Positions 11,330 to 26,600 are shown, numbered from the stretch's first letter. The stretch: DNA of 64,000 nucleotides from Amblyornis subalaris (GCA_018881555.1 JACAXG010000025.1:1763446-1827445), one strand, 5' to 3'. Notes: a model not told the origin generated them from the sequence alone. Numbers and translations: made by a program.

Positions 11330-14104
11330 TTACTAAGGCATTACCGGCACATTAAAGATACTGATTCCTTACATGGTAAGCTTCTTCAAATTTCCACAAA
11401 AACACCTTCATAAAATTCCTGGAAAATCTACAAGAGAAGATGCCATGTGAATGTAAACATAAATCCACACAGTCCTTCGATATGGTACTTGTTATCTTCA
11501 TTCTTTTGAAGTATTATCAGCAATGTCTCAAACAGAAAAGATAATAAATTACCCTGCTTACCCTATGAGGTCACTCCAGGGGTTCATAATACATAGGAAA
11601 TAGAATTTGGAAGCCTGACACACAGTTTGTAGCACAAATGTCATTTACATTTTTATAGGAAGCATGGCATTATATTTGCAAAGCTCTTGCATGGTTTCAG
11701 ATCCACTGGTTTGAGATTTATATCCACTGAAAGGAAAAGAAATCAAAATTTCACTTGAAAACGGGGATGTATTTATGGATAACATCATGTTCTCAAATTT
11801 GGCCTGAGTAAAATTCGACATGGTCTAGCAGTGATTTTTAAAATACTAGCTTTTCTACTTTGGGTGGTTGTACTACAAAGCATTCTTAGTAAACTTGTAA
11901 TTCCAACAGCTGAGGCTGCTTTTTGGCAACCATGGCAGAGGGAGATTTGTTCATGAAACAAATATTCTCCCTTGGGTGTGCTACTTCTTAGATGCCAGTT
12001 ATGGTTTGTCCCATATGCCCTAGGACCTCAGTCTTCTGGGCTTCTTGGTGGCCCATTCACTGCCCTTTTCACTGCTATCAGTACAGTGCCTTCAACTGAG
12101 TTACTCCATATGATTTCAACATCTATAAATTACTTGCTGCACTGGGAAGGAAAGAGAAATGTGGAGCTGTGCAAGTGATAAAAATAGTGGCTATTTTGAA
12201 TTAAACATATTCTGGAGCAGAAAAATATTTGCTGCCCAGCCAGGTCAGAGCACAAAGATCCTGATTCAGAGCCAATTCAAGTAAAAGAAAAGATTTTTAC
12301 TAAATCTAGTGGGCTTTAGATGAAAACCTAAATATAGTGGGAAGATATTTTTTCTTTCTGATGTGCATACAAATGAACCAGGAGCAGGACTAAACCCTCT
12401 CTGGACTCAATTTTAGCCAAAGCTTTAGTGGCAGAAGAGATTTCGAATGAAACATTGTGCCTTTGTGGGGCAAAGTTGATGCTCTAAATTACATAATTTA
12501 AAATATACTGAATGACTTCACAGGTCATGTATGAATTTATGAGTATAGCCTAGATATCTTAGGGTAGACTGCAAAGTGTCCATGTATTAGCTAGATGCTG
12601 GCAGGCGCTCTGTTGTGGCTAAATTCTGTATTAAAGCTTGTGAGACACTTACTTTCCCAATTCAGAATGGAGATTTCATTCAAGAGAAAGAATGTAAAAG
12701 TGTAACAGGAAGCAAGTCAGTGTGAAATATCGAAGTCTTTTAAGATATTCAAATAACATTAGCACTCTGCTGAAATACTCATTTCCTAATTGCGTTGCAC
12801 ACAAAATCTTTGTCTTACTAAGGCCTCCAATAAATTGAAAGCAGACTAAAACAAGCTTTCATACAAGAAACATCTGGTTATTTAAGTTTCCTTCTTTTAA
12901 TACTAATTTTAACAACTCCCAAACGTGAATAGAAATACTACCTTATACTTTTGTTTAAAGTTCATTTCCTGTCCCTGGGATATTCACTGACCTTTTAATG
13001 CTGGCCATTTTGCTTTCCACTTTTTATTCCTATTCTCATTGACTTCATTCCATTCTTGACCTCTCTTCCCCTCAAGAAAATTAAATGCAGTCCAAAACAT
13101 GTTGGACACCAATTAGTTTTACAGCTCGTCTTACCTCCCCTCCTACTGCATTCTTCAGTTCATTGAGTCCACTCCGCTTTTATACTTTCAGTCTTCACAA
13201 AACTTATAACCCCACTGCAAAATAAACACTGCTGGCATGAAATTAAAGTCTTTTTGTCTGCTGTTTTCCTCCTGCTAATCAATATCAACAAAAAGTGATC
13301 ACTAGACACACAGAAAAACCTGATTAGCTTCAACCTTTGGTTTTTGAAAAAAAGGCTGCTTTCCTGCTTTCTCTTCTTGTAGCTATGATATAACAGAGGT
13401 TTATGGCACTTCTTAGCAGTAAATCTCAACTAAACAAAAAGTAAGAATAACACTTTTTGTATATTTGTATATATAAGCTTTGTATAGTTAAATTTACTTG
13501 TTTAACTTTTAGTTATTGAGGTGTTGAAACAAGAAGAACATACTTGCATTTCTTATGAGAAAGCATAGTTTCTCTTGTAATTTGAAAGGATACTATAAAA
13601 TATAAACATCCAAAATGCAAACATACACTACAATCCCACTTACATTTAAAACTATTATTTAAAAATTAGGTGTATTTTGCACTTTCACACTGCTAAAAAT
13701 CTGCTGTTTCAGTGTCGTTATCAGCAGGATCTTGCCTGGTAAATCTTTTTGTCCTACCCCCGATTCAGCAAGGCACTTGCTGAGCACATACATGGCAAGG
13801 TTCAGAACATTGTTGCTTGGATGGAAGTCACTTCTTAGTTCCTGACATAGCTCTTCCAAAACAGAAGATAGGCAGGCATTTATTTAAGTAACCTTCTGAA
13901 GTACACTTAGTGACAGCCTTGCTGTCAGGCAAAGGATTTTAGGCAAAATACCTGCAATTTTGTTTTCTTTTATGCAGCCCCAGATCTTTTGAGCTATCCA
14001 TCAAAATTTTCCTTTGACTTCAGAATTGCAAGACTGGACATGAAGCATGTGTACATGTGAACTGTCTCATATTTTCAGAAGTATATTTTTTGTGTTATGT
14101 TCTG

Positions 14105-14155
14105 TATACATTTATAAATATATATGATACATATCTATATATACACAATAATATT
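14105..14155. repeat. Impure TA/CA dinucleotide-rich tract
   Basis: Alternating A and T units with occasional GATAC and CTATA interruptions form a degraded AT microsatellite. Confidence 0.7.
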
Positions 14156-17100
14156 TCTGCTAGAAATAGTGATGGCCTTTTTAAAATCTCTTTTCTTAAT
14201 GACACTTGAGAACAGCTCTGCATGGGAGCTTTTAGCTAACCTAAAGCAACCGGCTTTTGATAAGACAAAAACAATCCCTATAGAACTGCCAATCATTGTA
14301 GTTCTTAAAACTTCTTGTTAAACTGAAAAAGTTATTGATATGCACTTTAAAGTTTTTATTTATTTATGACTATGTGGTATTCGATTCCTTGGACTGATCT
14401 GCAGAGGAAAACCAAGAGTCCCCTCTTCTCTCTTAAATAGTCATCCCTCATTTGGCTGTAAATAAATCTTATCACCATGAGCCACAGAACATGGCTTTCA
14501 TTGCTTTATTTTCATTTTTAGCCATCTTGTAATGTCTAAGCACTCTTATGTAAGCCATAGATTATTTAGGAACTTTCAGTATTGTTCACAGTATAAAATT
14601 TTCTTCATCCACACTTTCAAGAACATCTTATGACTCTTCAAACTAGATATTAGATCAGTATACTTCTGTTTGGTATAATCTTTGCAACATAAGAAAAATC
14701 CCTTCTAAAACAAAAGTGATCTCTATGCAGTAGTGTTTCCGGTTTTAGGGATATTTTATTTTACTTTTGTCATTAATGCTCAGTGTCAAACTAAGGACTA
14801 TAACTCACAAGATTTTGTAGATCTGCCTTTTAACTTTATAGGCAAAGTATTGATTTCACGGGTGAACTCTAAGGTTTAGAAAAGAAAGTGATAAGCATTA
14901 GGTACTGGTGGTATGTCTTTCTGATAGAAACTGCTCTCATTTTTGTTTCTTGTTTTAACTACAAGGCACTATTTTGACTTCCCTATTTCCACTTTCTACA
15001 TATTCTGGTAGATTAAGGACAAATCTGACTGAAATATTAACAGTTAGACATCTGAAATTCAGAAGATATGTTTCATAATTTTATGCTTAAGGCAAAAAAA
15101 GTAAATATTATCAAAAAACTCACTTTCAGTGTAGCATGGCTTAGTCTTCTCCTTTTTTGGGAAAAAAAGGCCACCCAGGACTGGACAATGCAATAGTTCC
15201 TTCACTGTCAGTATGCTGATTTGTGATATCTATGGCTCTGCTCACACATTGTTAGGCAAAATGAAATCTTTTAATCAGATGCAAGCTACAAAGAAAAATT
15301 GAAGTGGTGAGAATTATGCACAGAGAAGGAAGAACATGCCTCAAGAAAGTGTCAGTGCACCACATGCAAATGTTATTTACCTTTGGGGCATGCAGACGGT
15401 TATAACCATATTAACGCTCACTGTGATCCTAACAGCACTTCTGTACTTTTGAATATAGAATTAATTTGACATAGATAATCATGTCCTAGGAGAGGGTTAT
15501 AATCACCTCTCTTTCTAGAAGCTTGCAAAATCATCCTAATATTGTGCAGAAGTCTAATGGTGACTTGTGATTCTGCCTAGGCACATTTTCTTGTCAGAAT
15601 GTTATTCACATTTCTCCAAAATTTGTGCATACTGTTTCTGACTGCCCAGGGTAGTGGGTGGTGGAGTAACTCAGTAATGCAACACAAGAAAATGTGAAAA
15701 TTAAGTTGGGGGAAAGTAATCTGTGCTGAATTTACTGCTGGGTGAGAAGTATGACATTACATGACAGGGAAGAAGGCTCATCTCTCTGCAAGACTTACAA
15801 ATGTATCATATAGCAGGTTCCCTTTCAGGGTGGCACAGTTAATCCACAACCCAGATAATCCCCTACTGGTAATTGAGAGCTGATTATATTTGGTGACCGA
15901 CCTTCTGTACTACTGATGCTATTTCCTGCATCCTGAAATTTAGCTTTTTCTGGTGAAAGTCATGGGCACATAAACATCTTAAATCAGTCATATGAATGGT
16001 AAAGATAAAATCTGCAAAAAATGTGAATACACTGTCCTAGGACAGCAAAGATTTGAATGAACAGTAGACTCCCTGTGTTCTCTGTGTTCACAGAGAAAGA
16101 AAGAAAAAAATATATTTTCGAAAATTGACTTCCCAAAAACCAGTCAGTTGTGACATCAAATTACACTTTAATAGATAGAACAACATTTCTATACTCTAAC
16201 AGTGGGTAAATTACATCAGACTTCATTTGTTTGGTTAATAAATTCTTTTTTATATGGATAAGAAAAGTGTGACTATCAAAACTGTATAAAAGAATATATG
16301 TACAGTTTGAATTCCTTCATTGTATTTTTTGAAGAATATGTTAGGGCAAAAAGATCAAAGCAACAATTGTATTAGAGCTCAGTGAGTTCAGCAGAATTCC
16401 TTAAATATTTTCTATTGCACTCAGAAAGTGGAGAATGGAGTTCTTGTTGTGCAGTTTCTTTTTAGGGTTGAATTTTTTGCACAGATATAGCAGTTAGAAT
16501 GAAACTCTCTCCCCTTGACTTTGAAAAATTAGGATACATTCCAAAAATACTAAATGTAGCCTAAACTTCTGTATGGGGGCTGCAGTCCAAGATTAGCTGC
16601 TTATTCGCATTAGCTCTTTATTTTCACAGTAATATTCTTTTTTCCATTTGAATGACTCACTTCTGTTAATTTACTTTCCAGGTGTTTTACTCTTTCCTTC
16701 CATGGTGCTTTACACTTTTTTTTCAATCTAGAGATTACCTATGCTACATGAATCATCCATGGATCTGGAGTGCAAAGATATATCTGAACAAATTTAGTCT
16801 AATTTAGAAGTAAAGGGGGGGACAGTTCAACGGAGGACACACTTCTCCATGTCTTGCTGCATCTTCCCCGTTAACACAGCATGTGTGTCCCAGCTAAAGG
16901 TTGTGCAGGTCTCACCACCTGAACTGTGGTCACACTTGGTTCATTCACTGTAGTCCTAAGGGTTAAGGAATTAAAACTCTGTCTCTGGTGGTGGCCTCCA
17001 TGCATTTGTTCCCACAAGGGGGAAGCTATGCTATTCCAACTTCCTTAAGCACTGCTTGTCTCGTGGTTGCCGTGTAGTAATATCCTTATATCCCATAATA

Positions 17101-18599
17101 CCTTCACTTTATTGAGAGATATCACTTTGTTTTTCATGTCTCTCAGTCCTGCAGACAGCCTTCCTAGCTCACATAGCCAAGTTCTAAGGGAAAAGGCAGT
17201 AGAATTCAGTTTTTATGTGATAATGTAGTTGGAGAAGCAAGTAGAACAGGAAAAAAGTATTTTGGTATGTGGTTTTTGAGAACCAGAAGTTTCACATAGA
17301 AGTGTTATCCATCTCACCTTCCTTCTCAGCAGTGCTAAGAATGTTCTGGCAATATTTTAATTGTTGGAAAAATACAGTTCTGTTGAAATCAAACTGTTTC
17401 ACAGGAATATCTCCTTTTTAAAAAAAGTTACTCAAGAAAAATACAAAATATATTTGAAGCCTAAGTCTGTATTTGTGAGAGATTTTAATGTCAAACCCAA
17501 ACTGACAGCATGAAAACAAATGTGTGACCATGCCAGAAACAAATGTTTTCAGCATTCATTTCAAAATAAGTCTTATTATCTTGGCTTGAAATTAATTTTT
17601 ATGTATGCCTGCCTAACTTGTTGGATAGGAATTTTGCCTGAGAATGTACAAGAATATGCTCCCAAATGAGGTGAATTACTTAAAATAAAAAATACTTAAT
17701 TTACTATCCATACATAAGCCTATTTTTACAAGAAACCTGTGCATGTATTGGCACATTCTCAAAATATCTGTAAAAACAGTGAAGGGGACATGTGAGTGAC
17801 AAATGTTAATGTGATGCTGCGCAGGGCTGCAGAACTTATGGCTCACACCATTTGGCTCTAATGATGCTCTGTGGCTCTCCACAGTGTTTATCACAAACCC
17901 CTTAAGAAGCATCATCACACAATGTTTCTGGTTTTTCTTTGGACTGCACTTTTAAAAGAGTGCTTGGTCTGATGAGATTTATCTAATGTTTTCTTCCAGT
18001 TGAGGAGAGCTTGAATATCACATGTACAAACCAAAACAGATTAGGAAAGTCAGAGATGGCTAAATTCTAGAAGACAGAGTCTTAGCTGATTGCTAGAGCC
18101 CATATTTCAGAAAGATACCGGGGGAATGCCTTAGTCAGTGTTTAGGAAAAGGTACCTGAAATGCATTAGCGAACAACGGTTGACTCCACGCTTAGAAAGG
18201 GAAGGCGATTAGGTTTCTAATGAGAGGTTCACAAGATTTAGCAAAAAGGATTCTAACTCAGATAAATTGAGGTTAACACTAAATACATTTCTAAGCTTTC
18301 ATACATTCAAAACTTTGCATGAATTCATCAGCCCTATGAAGCATGATATAGCCAACACATTTGGTACGTATACCCTTTAATTTAACACAGCAACCAAGGG
18401 AGATTCTGGTCCTGGAAACTGAGATTTAAAAGATTTGGGGTTTGGGGACTTGCCTTTTGGCTATTCGGGCCATTTTCCCTTCAGAATTCTCCCACTCTAG
18501 CAGTCATAAACTGGGGATAACGTCGCTTAGTCCCTTTGCAATCCTGAGTTGAAGAACAATATAGTAATATAAAAAGGCTGATCTTCTTCCTTAAGTTCA

Positions 18600-19035
18600 C
18601 ATATGAATACCGTATTTCATAAATGTGCTTTGAAAAACATCATAGATATTTGATAAATTAAGTTGTGGAGCTATCTGAGAATTGCACACTCATTAACTTA
18701 ATACTCATTAAGAAGATCTAATGAAATAATCTAACTTTGTTTTTATTTGCTATAATGAACACCTACTAAACAATATAAGCTTGTGCCTTGCAAGACATCA
18801 TTTTGAGGGGGAAAAATCCCCATTTCAAACTGACAGAAAAGAACCAAAATAAAGCCTCTTATTAAGATAGATAATTAAGTGTTTATAGCCTTTGCCATTG
18901 CAACAATCCCCGAACACTGAGGCAGATTGTCCGAGCATGTTCAAACTGTACTGTGCAACTAGAGCATAGATTTTTAAAGCATTTCACCATCATTTAGCAG
19001 AGGTAAAGTTCCATGACCAGATTAAACAAAACCAG
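18600..19035. promoter_or_regulatory. Candidate enhancer with homeodomain, NKX and SOX motifs
   Basis: CTCATTAA occurs twice (18689-18696 and 18704-18711). TTAAGTG at 18875-18881 fits the NKX2-type homeodomain site. ATTG-CAA-CAAT at 18897-18907 forms an inverted pair of SOX-like half-sites. The motif density and low-repeat background resemble deeply conserved non-coding elements near developmental genes. That is inference, because homeodomain motifs are common in AT-rich DNA and no alignment was possible. Confidence 0.25.
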
Positions 19036-20039
19036 CAGTCTCTGCTGATTCCAAGATGCACTTAATACTGGCAGAGTGGCTAAGAAAAAACTTAACTAAA
19101 AGTATCTTACAAGCTAACATGCCATGTAAGAGTTCCACTTTTCTAGAAGAATACTTTTCTACATTTGAGTAGAGGGTTGTATAATTATCTTAGGTGGTTG
19201 AACATGACATTAAAGGAGAAGGTGGGCGAGATTATCTTCTGAAAGCTTGGATGAGAGGATGGAAATGTTCTTCATAATAATGAGCATGTCAGCACTGCAG
19301 TGTTACCTCAGGTCACTGCTAAAACATATGAGCACATCAACTAGTTTTCTTAAGGTGTGAACCCTAAATTTATATCAGTTACTTTACACGTACTGTGTTC
19401 ACCTGTGCATGTCACTGGTTTCCGCAAACATATGCCATGTACTCTGAGAAGGATAGTGACCTACATTTAAAAAAAAGTTTTCTACGTTTCTTTTGCCAGT
19501 AAAATTCTTGAATAGGTTCTGTGTTCCTCTGGGCATGCAGGATTTAACTGAGGGAAGGTACTGCACTGCTGTTCAGACAGATCAGCCCACATTCTGACTG
19601 CACCACACTAGATCAAATGAAACCTTCTCCATGGAATTGACTAACTTGAGGTTAAGTGACTGTAATGCAAATCATAGTTTATGGCTAGGTAGAAGCCACA
19701 CCAAAATAAGGATATGGATTTACTTTGAAATGAAAACATATTCTAAATTCTTGCATGAATTGGATTTTCTCTTGAGAAAAATTAGCCATGCTGATTCCAA
19801 ATGATTCAGTGGTGTATGGCATATCTGCAACATGAAGTTTGTGCTCCTGACTGTTCACTGCAGCATTGAGGATAGTGGCAATAGACAAACACAATTTTTA
19901 GGATAAAATTGGCTTGCAAAATCACTTCACTTAAATTTATGGTATGTTATTTAAAAAATCAGAAACTCAATGGAGACAAAAAAAGCCTAATTTTTCCTCT
20001 TAGTCAGTAGGTTCTCTACTGATTAAAAAGTTTCAAAAT

Positions 20040-20127
20040 TTAAAATATTTACATTTTTATATTAATAAATATTTTAATGTCCTCTTAAAATATTTTATAG
20101 TAATATAAAATTTTATTAAATATTATC
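20040..20127. repeat. AT-rich island with 12-bp inverted repeat
   Basis: The segment is almost pure A/T. TTAAAATATTTA at 20040-20051 is the exact reverse complement of TAAATATTTTAA at 20066-20077, and a third similar word follows near 20085. Easy unwinding, matrix-attachment behaviour or simple composition bias could explain it. Confidence 0.75.
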
Positions 20128-22098
20128 TGAGAGGTATCATGTATTATCTTGACTTTCAGCCTATGTTGTTTTGTCACTGAGATAGCTTTAGGATAAAGCT
20201 GAGGTACCTTTTCATATAGAATCCATCAGTGCTTATGTTTTCATTATTAAAGACTTTGTAAAAATTGGGATAGCTGTCACATGTTTTTTCATACTATTAT
20301 TTATTTTTTTCAAGTTTACAAACTTAAACTGTATGGAAATAAAATGTATGTAAATCAGTAAAATATTCTAGATTCACACAAAGAACATAGTAACTTCCCT
20401 GTATATACTTCAAACATCACATCAAAAGCAGAAATTATTGGTTCCTTCTTGCCAGCCTGTGGTCTGCCTCTGGTTGTTGCCTGTGTGTTCCTTCTCCAAG
20501 AAATGACAAGGTAGAAGCTTCTCTCTTCTTCATGTACCTTATCCACCTTGATCATGTTATTCAACATGTAACTATTAACTTCAGGGTATTAACCAAGCCT
20601 GGCTACCTGTGTTAAACCAGATTTACTTTAATTCTGAAGTTATTTTTAATCTAAGTTGGAATTATTATTAGAATAAGCAGGAATGTGTATATGCATATTT
20701 GGAAGATTTTCAGCACACAAATCTGTGATTTTTTACAACCATGCACGGTATCTATAAAACATCTTCAAAAATGTGAAAGTGATTTTCTCCTTGCCATTTT
20801 TTTTTTTGACCTGGTGGCACAAATTTGTATGTTTAGCTGTAACTGCTTGAATACATTCCACAGATGGTTGCTGATAGGGAACATCTCTATGGCAAGCATC
20901 TGATGTAATCGTGAACAGTCTGAAACACAAGAATCCCTGAAAGATCATGGCTTTTATGTCACGTAAATTTGGAGGTTAGTTTGCAAACTCTTCTAGAAAC
21001 TTCAGTACTGCAGATTTTTCCATACCCAGCCCCTTTTAGAATAAAGGGCCCCAAACAGCTAGTCTGAATTCCTTGCTCAATGAACCTACAAGGAAACTTA
21101 TGGAGCAATGGAATTAAAAGATTAAACCACAAGCCACTTGTACTAAGTCTTTAAATGACTTAAGAAGCATAGAGTTTACATAGTAACTGAGTCTGAAGAC
21201 TCACTTGCTTTTGGAGAATTCTGAGACTTTCGGGGGTTTTTTTCCTGCCTGGTTTGAGTTCTTTGCTGCTGTGTGGCTGTTCACATCTGGATGTCACGAA
21301 AGAACAAGTCAAAAGATAAAATTACAATTGAGTAATATTTATTTGTTTGGGGGGGAGGTTAACTGCTTCTTAATTAGAGAGAAAATCCCCTTTATTGTTT
21401 AACCCACAGGGTAAGAATTGGAAACAGCAGTATCACATGATCACAGTATTCTTACTCATGTAACTGCCTTAAGTCTCCTATAAACTTCAGGCATGCAATG
21501 TTACGCATGACAGTCTTAAAAAACAGAGGGATTTGATACCACATGCACTTAAATGTCTGCAACAAGATGGTTTTTAAAGTTTAAATTCTAAATATTGACA
21601 AGACTTGAATTTTTACCATTAACTTCTGGTTTTGGCTTTACGTCCAGTAGTTTCTGTGACATGGGGTAGGGAAAAAATAACCAAATTGAAACATTGTAGG
21701 AGATAAGTANTTTTCCCTGTATAACTATGAATATAATATAGATGCAGATTAGTGGTTTGGCACATCTATGAGAACACGTGTCGTATTATTCTGTGGATGC
21801 CTTTCAGTTTGTCTTCGGAGTGTAAACTATTTAGATTTTAAATTTTGATTCCATAAGCTGTGCCTTATAGGCTTGGTCTCCTGTTTCTATTCAGCCGATG
21901 TGAGGGTGAGAGGGGAGGGAAGCTGTTTCTAGGAAGAAACCCTTCTCCAATCAGGAATAGGAAGCTGCCTGTCAGGGAGCTAGGATAACACATTTTGCCT
22001 GTGGAACAAATAGAAAGGAGAAACTGTTGACAGCGTTAGGATCTTGCAGTTCTACTGATGAGCTGTAGGCAAGTTTAGTGCTTCTAGAAGATCTAAAT

Positions 22099-22114
22099 AT
22101 ATAATAATAATAAT
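22099..22114. repeat. (ATA)n trinucleotide run
   Basis: About five near-perfect ATA units, too short to be strongly polymorphic. Confidence 0.8.
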
Positions 22115-23636
22115 GATACAGTCATATAAATTGTTCCCATGGCTGGTGTTTGTGGACAGTGATGATTGAGTATCATTAGAAATGGTCCCAGACTTGATAT
22201 GGAGTCCAGCTTTGGTCTGCTTCCAACAAAGCACCCTTCGGAAGTCCACCATGTGCCAGAGAGAACACTGTCCATTTTATACACATGTGATTATGCCATG
22301 TAAACCTATGTGATGATATGTTCTCACACCTGGTCATGTTGCTGAAGAATGAAGCTGGTCAGAACTTAGTACAGGATGAGAACAGGTTGAGTGCACACTC
22401 AAGGGATGTAATTGATGCCCAGTTCCCCAGAGAAACTCAAGAAAACGTGCAGAATCTCTGGCCTTTGGGGTATTATTTTGTTTTGTAAACAAGCTCATTA
22501 CAGCATATAATCAACCCTCCCAATAATTGTCTACCTTCTGTTTCCACCTCCTTACCAGCAGGATTGTGGGATTTTTTTCTTACCCCATGTGATGACTTAA
22601 TCATTGACAGCTTGTCCAGTTGTCATAAATGTATAAAATATTGTCTGCTTACTGATCAGGAAAATTTGAGGTGAACTGAAGATTTTATTAATGTCGTATA
22701 TTTAAATGGGATGCTGGCCAATTAACATAAAACTGGAGTTAAACTTCATAAACACAGAGAGCAATGAATTTAGGTACTGTGGGATTTCCAAGCCAGAACT
22801 TCCCTTTTCCATCTGTTTTGTAAAACCCTATTACTGCCTTGTTTGGTTCTTGCATACAGACAATTTTTACATAGGCATTTCTGAGGTGTCAGTAGGAAAC
22901 ATCTGGCTATAGACAAACCTGCTACTTCACTGACAATGCAGGTAACTTTTGCTCGTTGAATAGCATCTTAAAGTAACACTTGCCTTCAAGAGGTAAAACG
23001 TCACATTTCACCAGAATGCATTCAGCAACAGGAACAGAGACTGTGGCAAGCATCACTGTTTGTAGAGGACTAAGCAATAAACTGAAACACTTCCTTTTTG
23101 CCAAATTTTGCCAAAGAGTAATTGGAATTTTTACAGCTGTTTATTAAATTCCTTTCTGAAGCAGAAAGTTTAGCATTTTCCATTCCTGCAACATTATCTG
23201 TCCAACTACTTTGTATTAATGGATTGGTCTTACAGAGAAGGTACAATTCCTTTTCAGTAATAATTCAAGTATTTCAAATGAAAGAAGGAGAGAAACAGAG
23301 TTCAAACTTACCAGTGGAGCATTTTCCACTTCAGAACAAAAAGCCTCATGTGAAGTGCTCTGCATCCTATGCCTTAAAGCAAGTGAACAGCCAAAGGTTC
23401 TCTGTACAGCAATAACAGAGTATTTCTTGTTATGTAGGATATCTACACAAAGTAGCTGCAAAACCTTTAAATCCAAGGTTACTCTTCAATATTTTCGGTA
23501 GGGTTCTGATGTGAAAAATAGGCCACGTAAGGTCTTGCAGTTCTGAGTACTTATCATAGCCATCTGAAGAGGGAAGTGTTCTTCACAGACTTTGAGCTGT
23601 GCTAGAACAAATGGCGTGTGAATTGGTGGGGACAAA

Positions 23637-23669
23637 TGTAAGGTAACTGTAAGGTAAATGTAATGTAAG
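23637..23669. repeat. 11-bp unit repeated three times
   Basis: TGTAAGGTAAC, TGTAAGGTAAA and TGTAATGTAAG follow head to tail. The first two differ at one base, and the third has diverged further. It is a small slippage-derived minisatellite seed. Confidence 0.85.
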
Positions 23670-26600
23670 ACTATTGAACTGCAAAAACGCAGATTGAGAA
23701 AAGGGTACTTAGGCAGCAGTTGTATTGAAAAGGACTAAGGAGTTATTTTGGATCACTACCAGTATTACTCAACATGATCATTTGGGTTTGAAAAAGGCAG
23801 ACATTATGCTGGGATGTGAAAACAGAATCCTGTCCTGCAAGGTGTGGAAAGCACTTTTGCTCTGCTCAGCAGAAGCTGAAGAAGATAAATGCAGAAAGCA
23901 TTAGCAGAAAACCTGCAGCTGAAATAATGTGCCCGGCTGTAGATATCATGCTCATAGAAAAATGGTCCAGTCTGTGTCTAGAGGAGAGCAGTGAGGTGCT
24001 CGGGTCCAAGATACATGACCTAAAAGGCAAACCAGAAAAACCTGAAGTTATTTGTCGAGAGAAAAGAAAGGAGATCTGGTAAGAGTGTAACATATAAAAG
24101 AGCTGCTGTGAGGAGAAGTAGAATCTATTCCTTTACATTTGTAAAGGGCAGTACAAGAAGTAATGATCTGCAGATTATATGTTAGGATTCAATTGTTTAT
24201 TTTAATAATAAAGATAATTAGGGCCAGGATTAGAAAGCTTGGCAATATAGTGAAAACCCCTTTATTAGAAGTCAGACAAGCAACTGTCAGAAATGATGTA
24301 AGGATGGTTCATTCTGTCTCTGGGCAGTGCAGTAGCTTTGATGATCTCAACATCTTACCCAGCCCTTGAATTCTTTGGGGTTCTGAGGTTCTGACTATCT
24401 GATAAGTATTTGGTGGGTATTAACAAGCACTGAAGTGTAGCTGATGTAAACTGTCAGGCAAGCAAAAACAGATACCATAAGGATAGTATGTGATTTGTCT
24501 CATCTTCTGGCTTTAGTAAGAAGTCATGGAAGTGATGATGGGAGGAATGAATTTCCATGTGTAATGCTAAAATCATACCAGAACTCGCATAGCTGATGTC
24601 TCTTATTGCACCCAAATTTTTCAAACAGAATAAAAATTCTAGTCTTAATCATTTTACACAATTCAAAATTAATCTGATAGCTTGACTGGATTTTAATAGC
24701 ATGCCTTAACTATACTAAGGATGCAGACTTCTCAGTTGCAAATACAGAATGCTCTTGTCTACAAAACCTTTGCAACTGTGTATATGATAGTTTCTTTGTA
24801 TTTTCTATTTCTGAGAATAGAACCTTTCAGCATTAGTTCTGCAGTGGAATTACTCGAAAAATAAAGCCTGTCATAATGATATTACCTTGAATAGTAAATT
24901 TTATTAATTTATATACGTAGCTATTCAGAAAAACAGTCAATACATAATCTATCATGAAATTCAGCATTTTTGCTTTATACGAAAGTTGATATCCTTCATC
25001 AAATAACACCGATGTACTTTGTATGCTTAGAAAAGCCTTCTGATCTGTGTTTGCCATTCTCAAACATAAAGATTGCATCTTTGATTTTGCTAGCATTAGT
25101 ATTTGAAAGTATAATCAACACAGAAATGCTCAGGTTTGACAAGTGGTATAAGATTTCAGTAAACATGTCTTCTCTCAGAGAGATATTGGAAACAGATAAT
25201 ATTAAGGGAAATTTTACTTCTTGGAACCCTGATCTTCAAAGAGAATATTAGTAGAGATTGAAATCAGAATGGACATTTAGGGATATTAAATGCAAATAAG
25301 GTTTCAGTGGAGGCTCAAGGATACAATTAAATTATGGAAATATACACAAGTTCGGTAAGTGAAAAACATAAAATACTTTGGGATGGAAGGTTATATAAAA
25401 ATAAACTTAGTATTTTTAAATTAATATTTGGAGTTAGGTGGAATATTTTGGTAACATTTGAGTGGAAAATTCTGATTTATCCGAAGTAGCGTGCTTTGTG
25501 AAAACTTTCAAAGAATTTTAGTTTCTTTAGAGAGAAAATACTTCTAAGAATTTAAATATATTTCATTCCAGTTATTTCAAAACAGAACATTCTGAAAGTG
25601 TCTTGCATTGGTTTGCCTACTAGATGTTAATTTTAAGACAGTCACATCAAAATGGAGTATTTAGTTTAATCCAAAGTATTTTTCTGCATTTTCTTGTGAT
25701 GGGACATTTATAATATTTGAGAGTTTTGTATGCATTTGTATTATGATATTTGTTTCCTTTCCATTGCAACACTTATAAGAGTTTAGAACTTCCCCCAAAC
25801 AAGAAAAGTCAAGTCCCAGTTGAGTGTGTTAGAGGATTTTTCTTTAATAGCATTAAAAATAAGTCCCATAGTAAATGGTGATTAAATACTTATTCTAAAA
25901 AAAAATTAAACAATTCACCTGAATTATGAAGAAACTTTATCTCAAATCTTACTATTTCTAAGGATACAATATAGATTGGAAACAAATAGAATGTAAGTTC
26001 AAGAAGCACATGCACATTTATGAGGAAAATGTGAAACTAGTTTTAAATACATACTTTTCACATACCTTAGAAAATCATTAGGATTCTGGCAGCTGGCATT
26101 TTTCTACCTTATTGTAAAATGTATCTGATGACACGTAGGTTTCACAGACAGTTAAGGGTTAACAGAATTTTACATTCAGGAAGCACCTGCAAATCTCTTT
26201 TAAAGATACAGGTTAGACTGAGTGCATTAGCAACTTAACCCTCATCATGTGAGCTCAGAAAGTGCTGTAGCAGTTTTAGACTGGAGGATAGAGAGGGTCC
26301 CTTTGCGGAGACAGAGGTATGTCCAGTTTGGATGAGGAGCACACAGGGAGTTTAAAGCACCCTGTACCACTTGCTAGCTGCTATAGAGTTTAGCTACACA
26401 CCTATATGTCCCAAAAATGTGGAACAAATGCAGATGTTGATGTCACCACCACCATTTCTGGTTCTAACATTGGAAATTAAATAACACCTTAATAAGAATT
26501 AAAGTTGCCTGGAAGATTCCTGCACCTCTCAAAACTACAGAGTTCAGCAAAACTCGCATTTTTTAACAATGTATTTTGAGTATCTCAGTCTTGGTTCTTA

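Larger units (their letters stand above)
11130..18590. other. Unique AT-rich non-coding DNA
   Basis: No exon, RNA gene or transposon was recognised over more than 7 kb. All frames are below 90 codons and overlap on opposite strands. Besides the A13 run and the AT-rich repeat at 14105-14155, the only structure is scattered short homopolymers and pyrimidine tracts. Parts may be conserved, but nothing in the sequence alone shows this. Confidence 0.55.
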
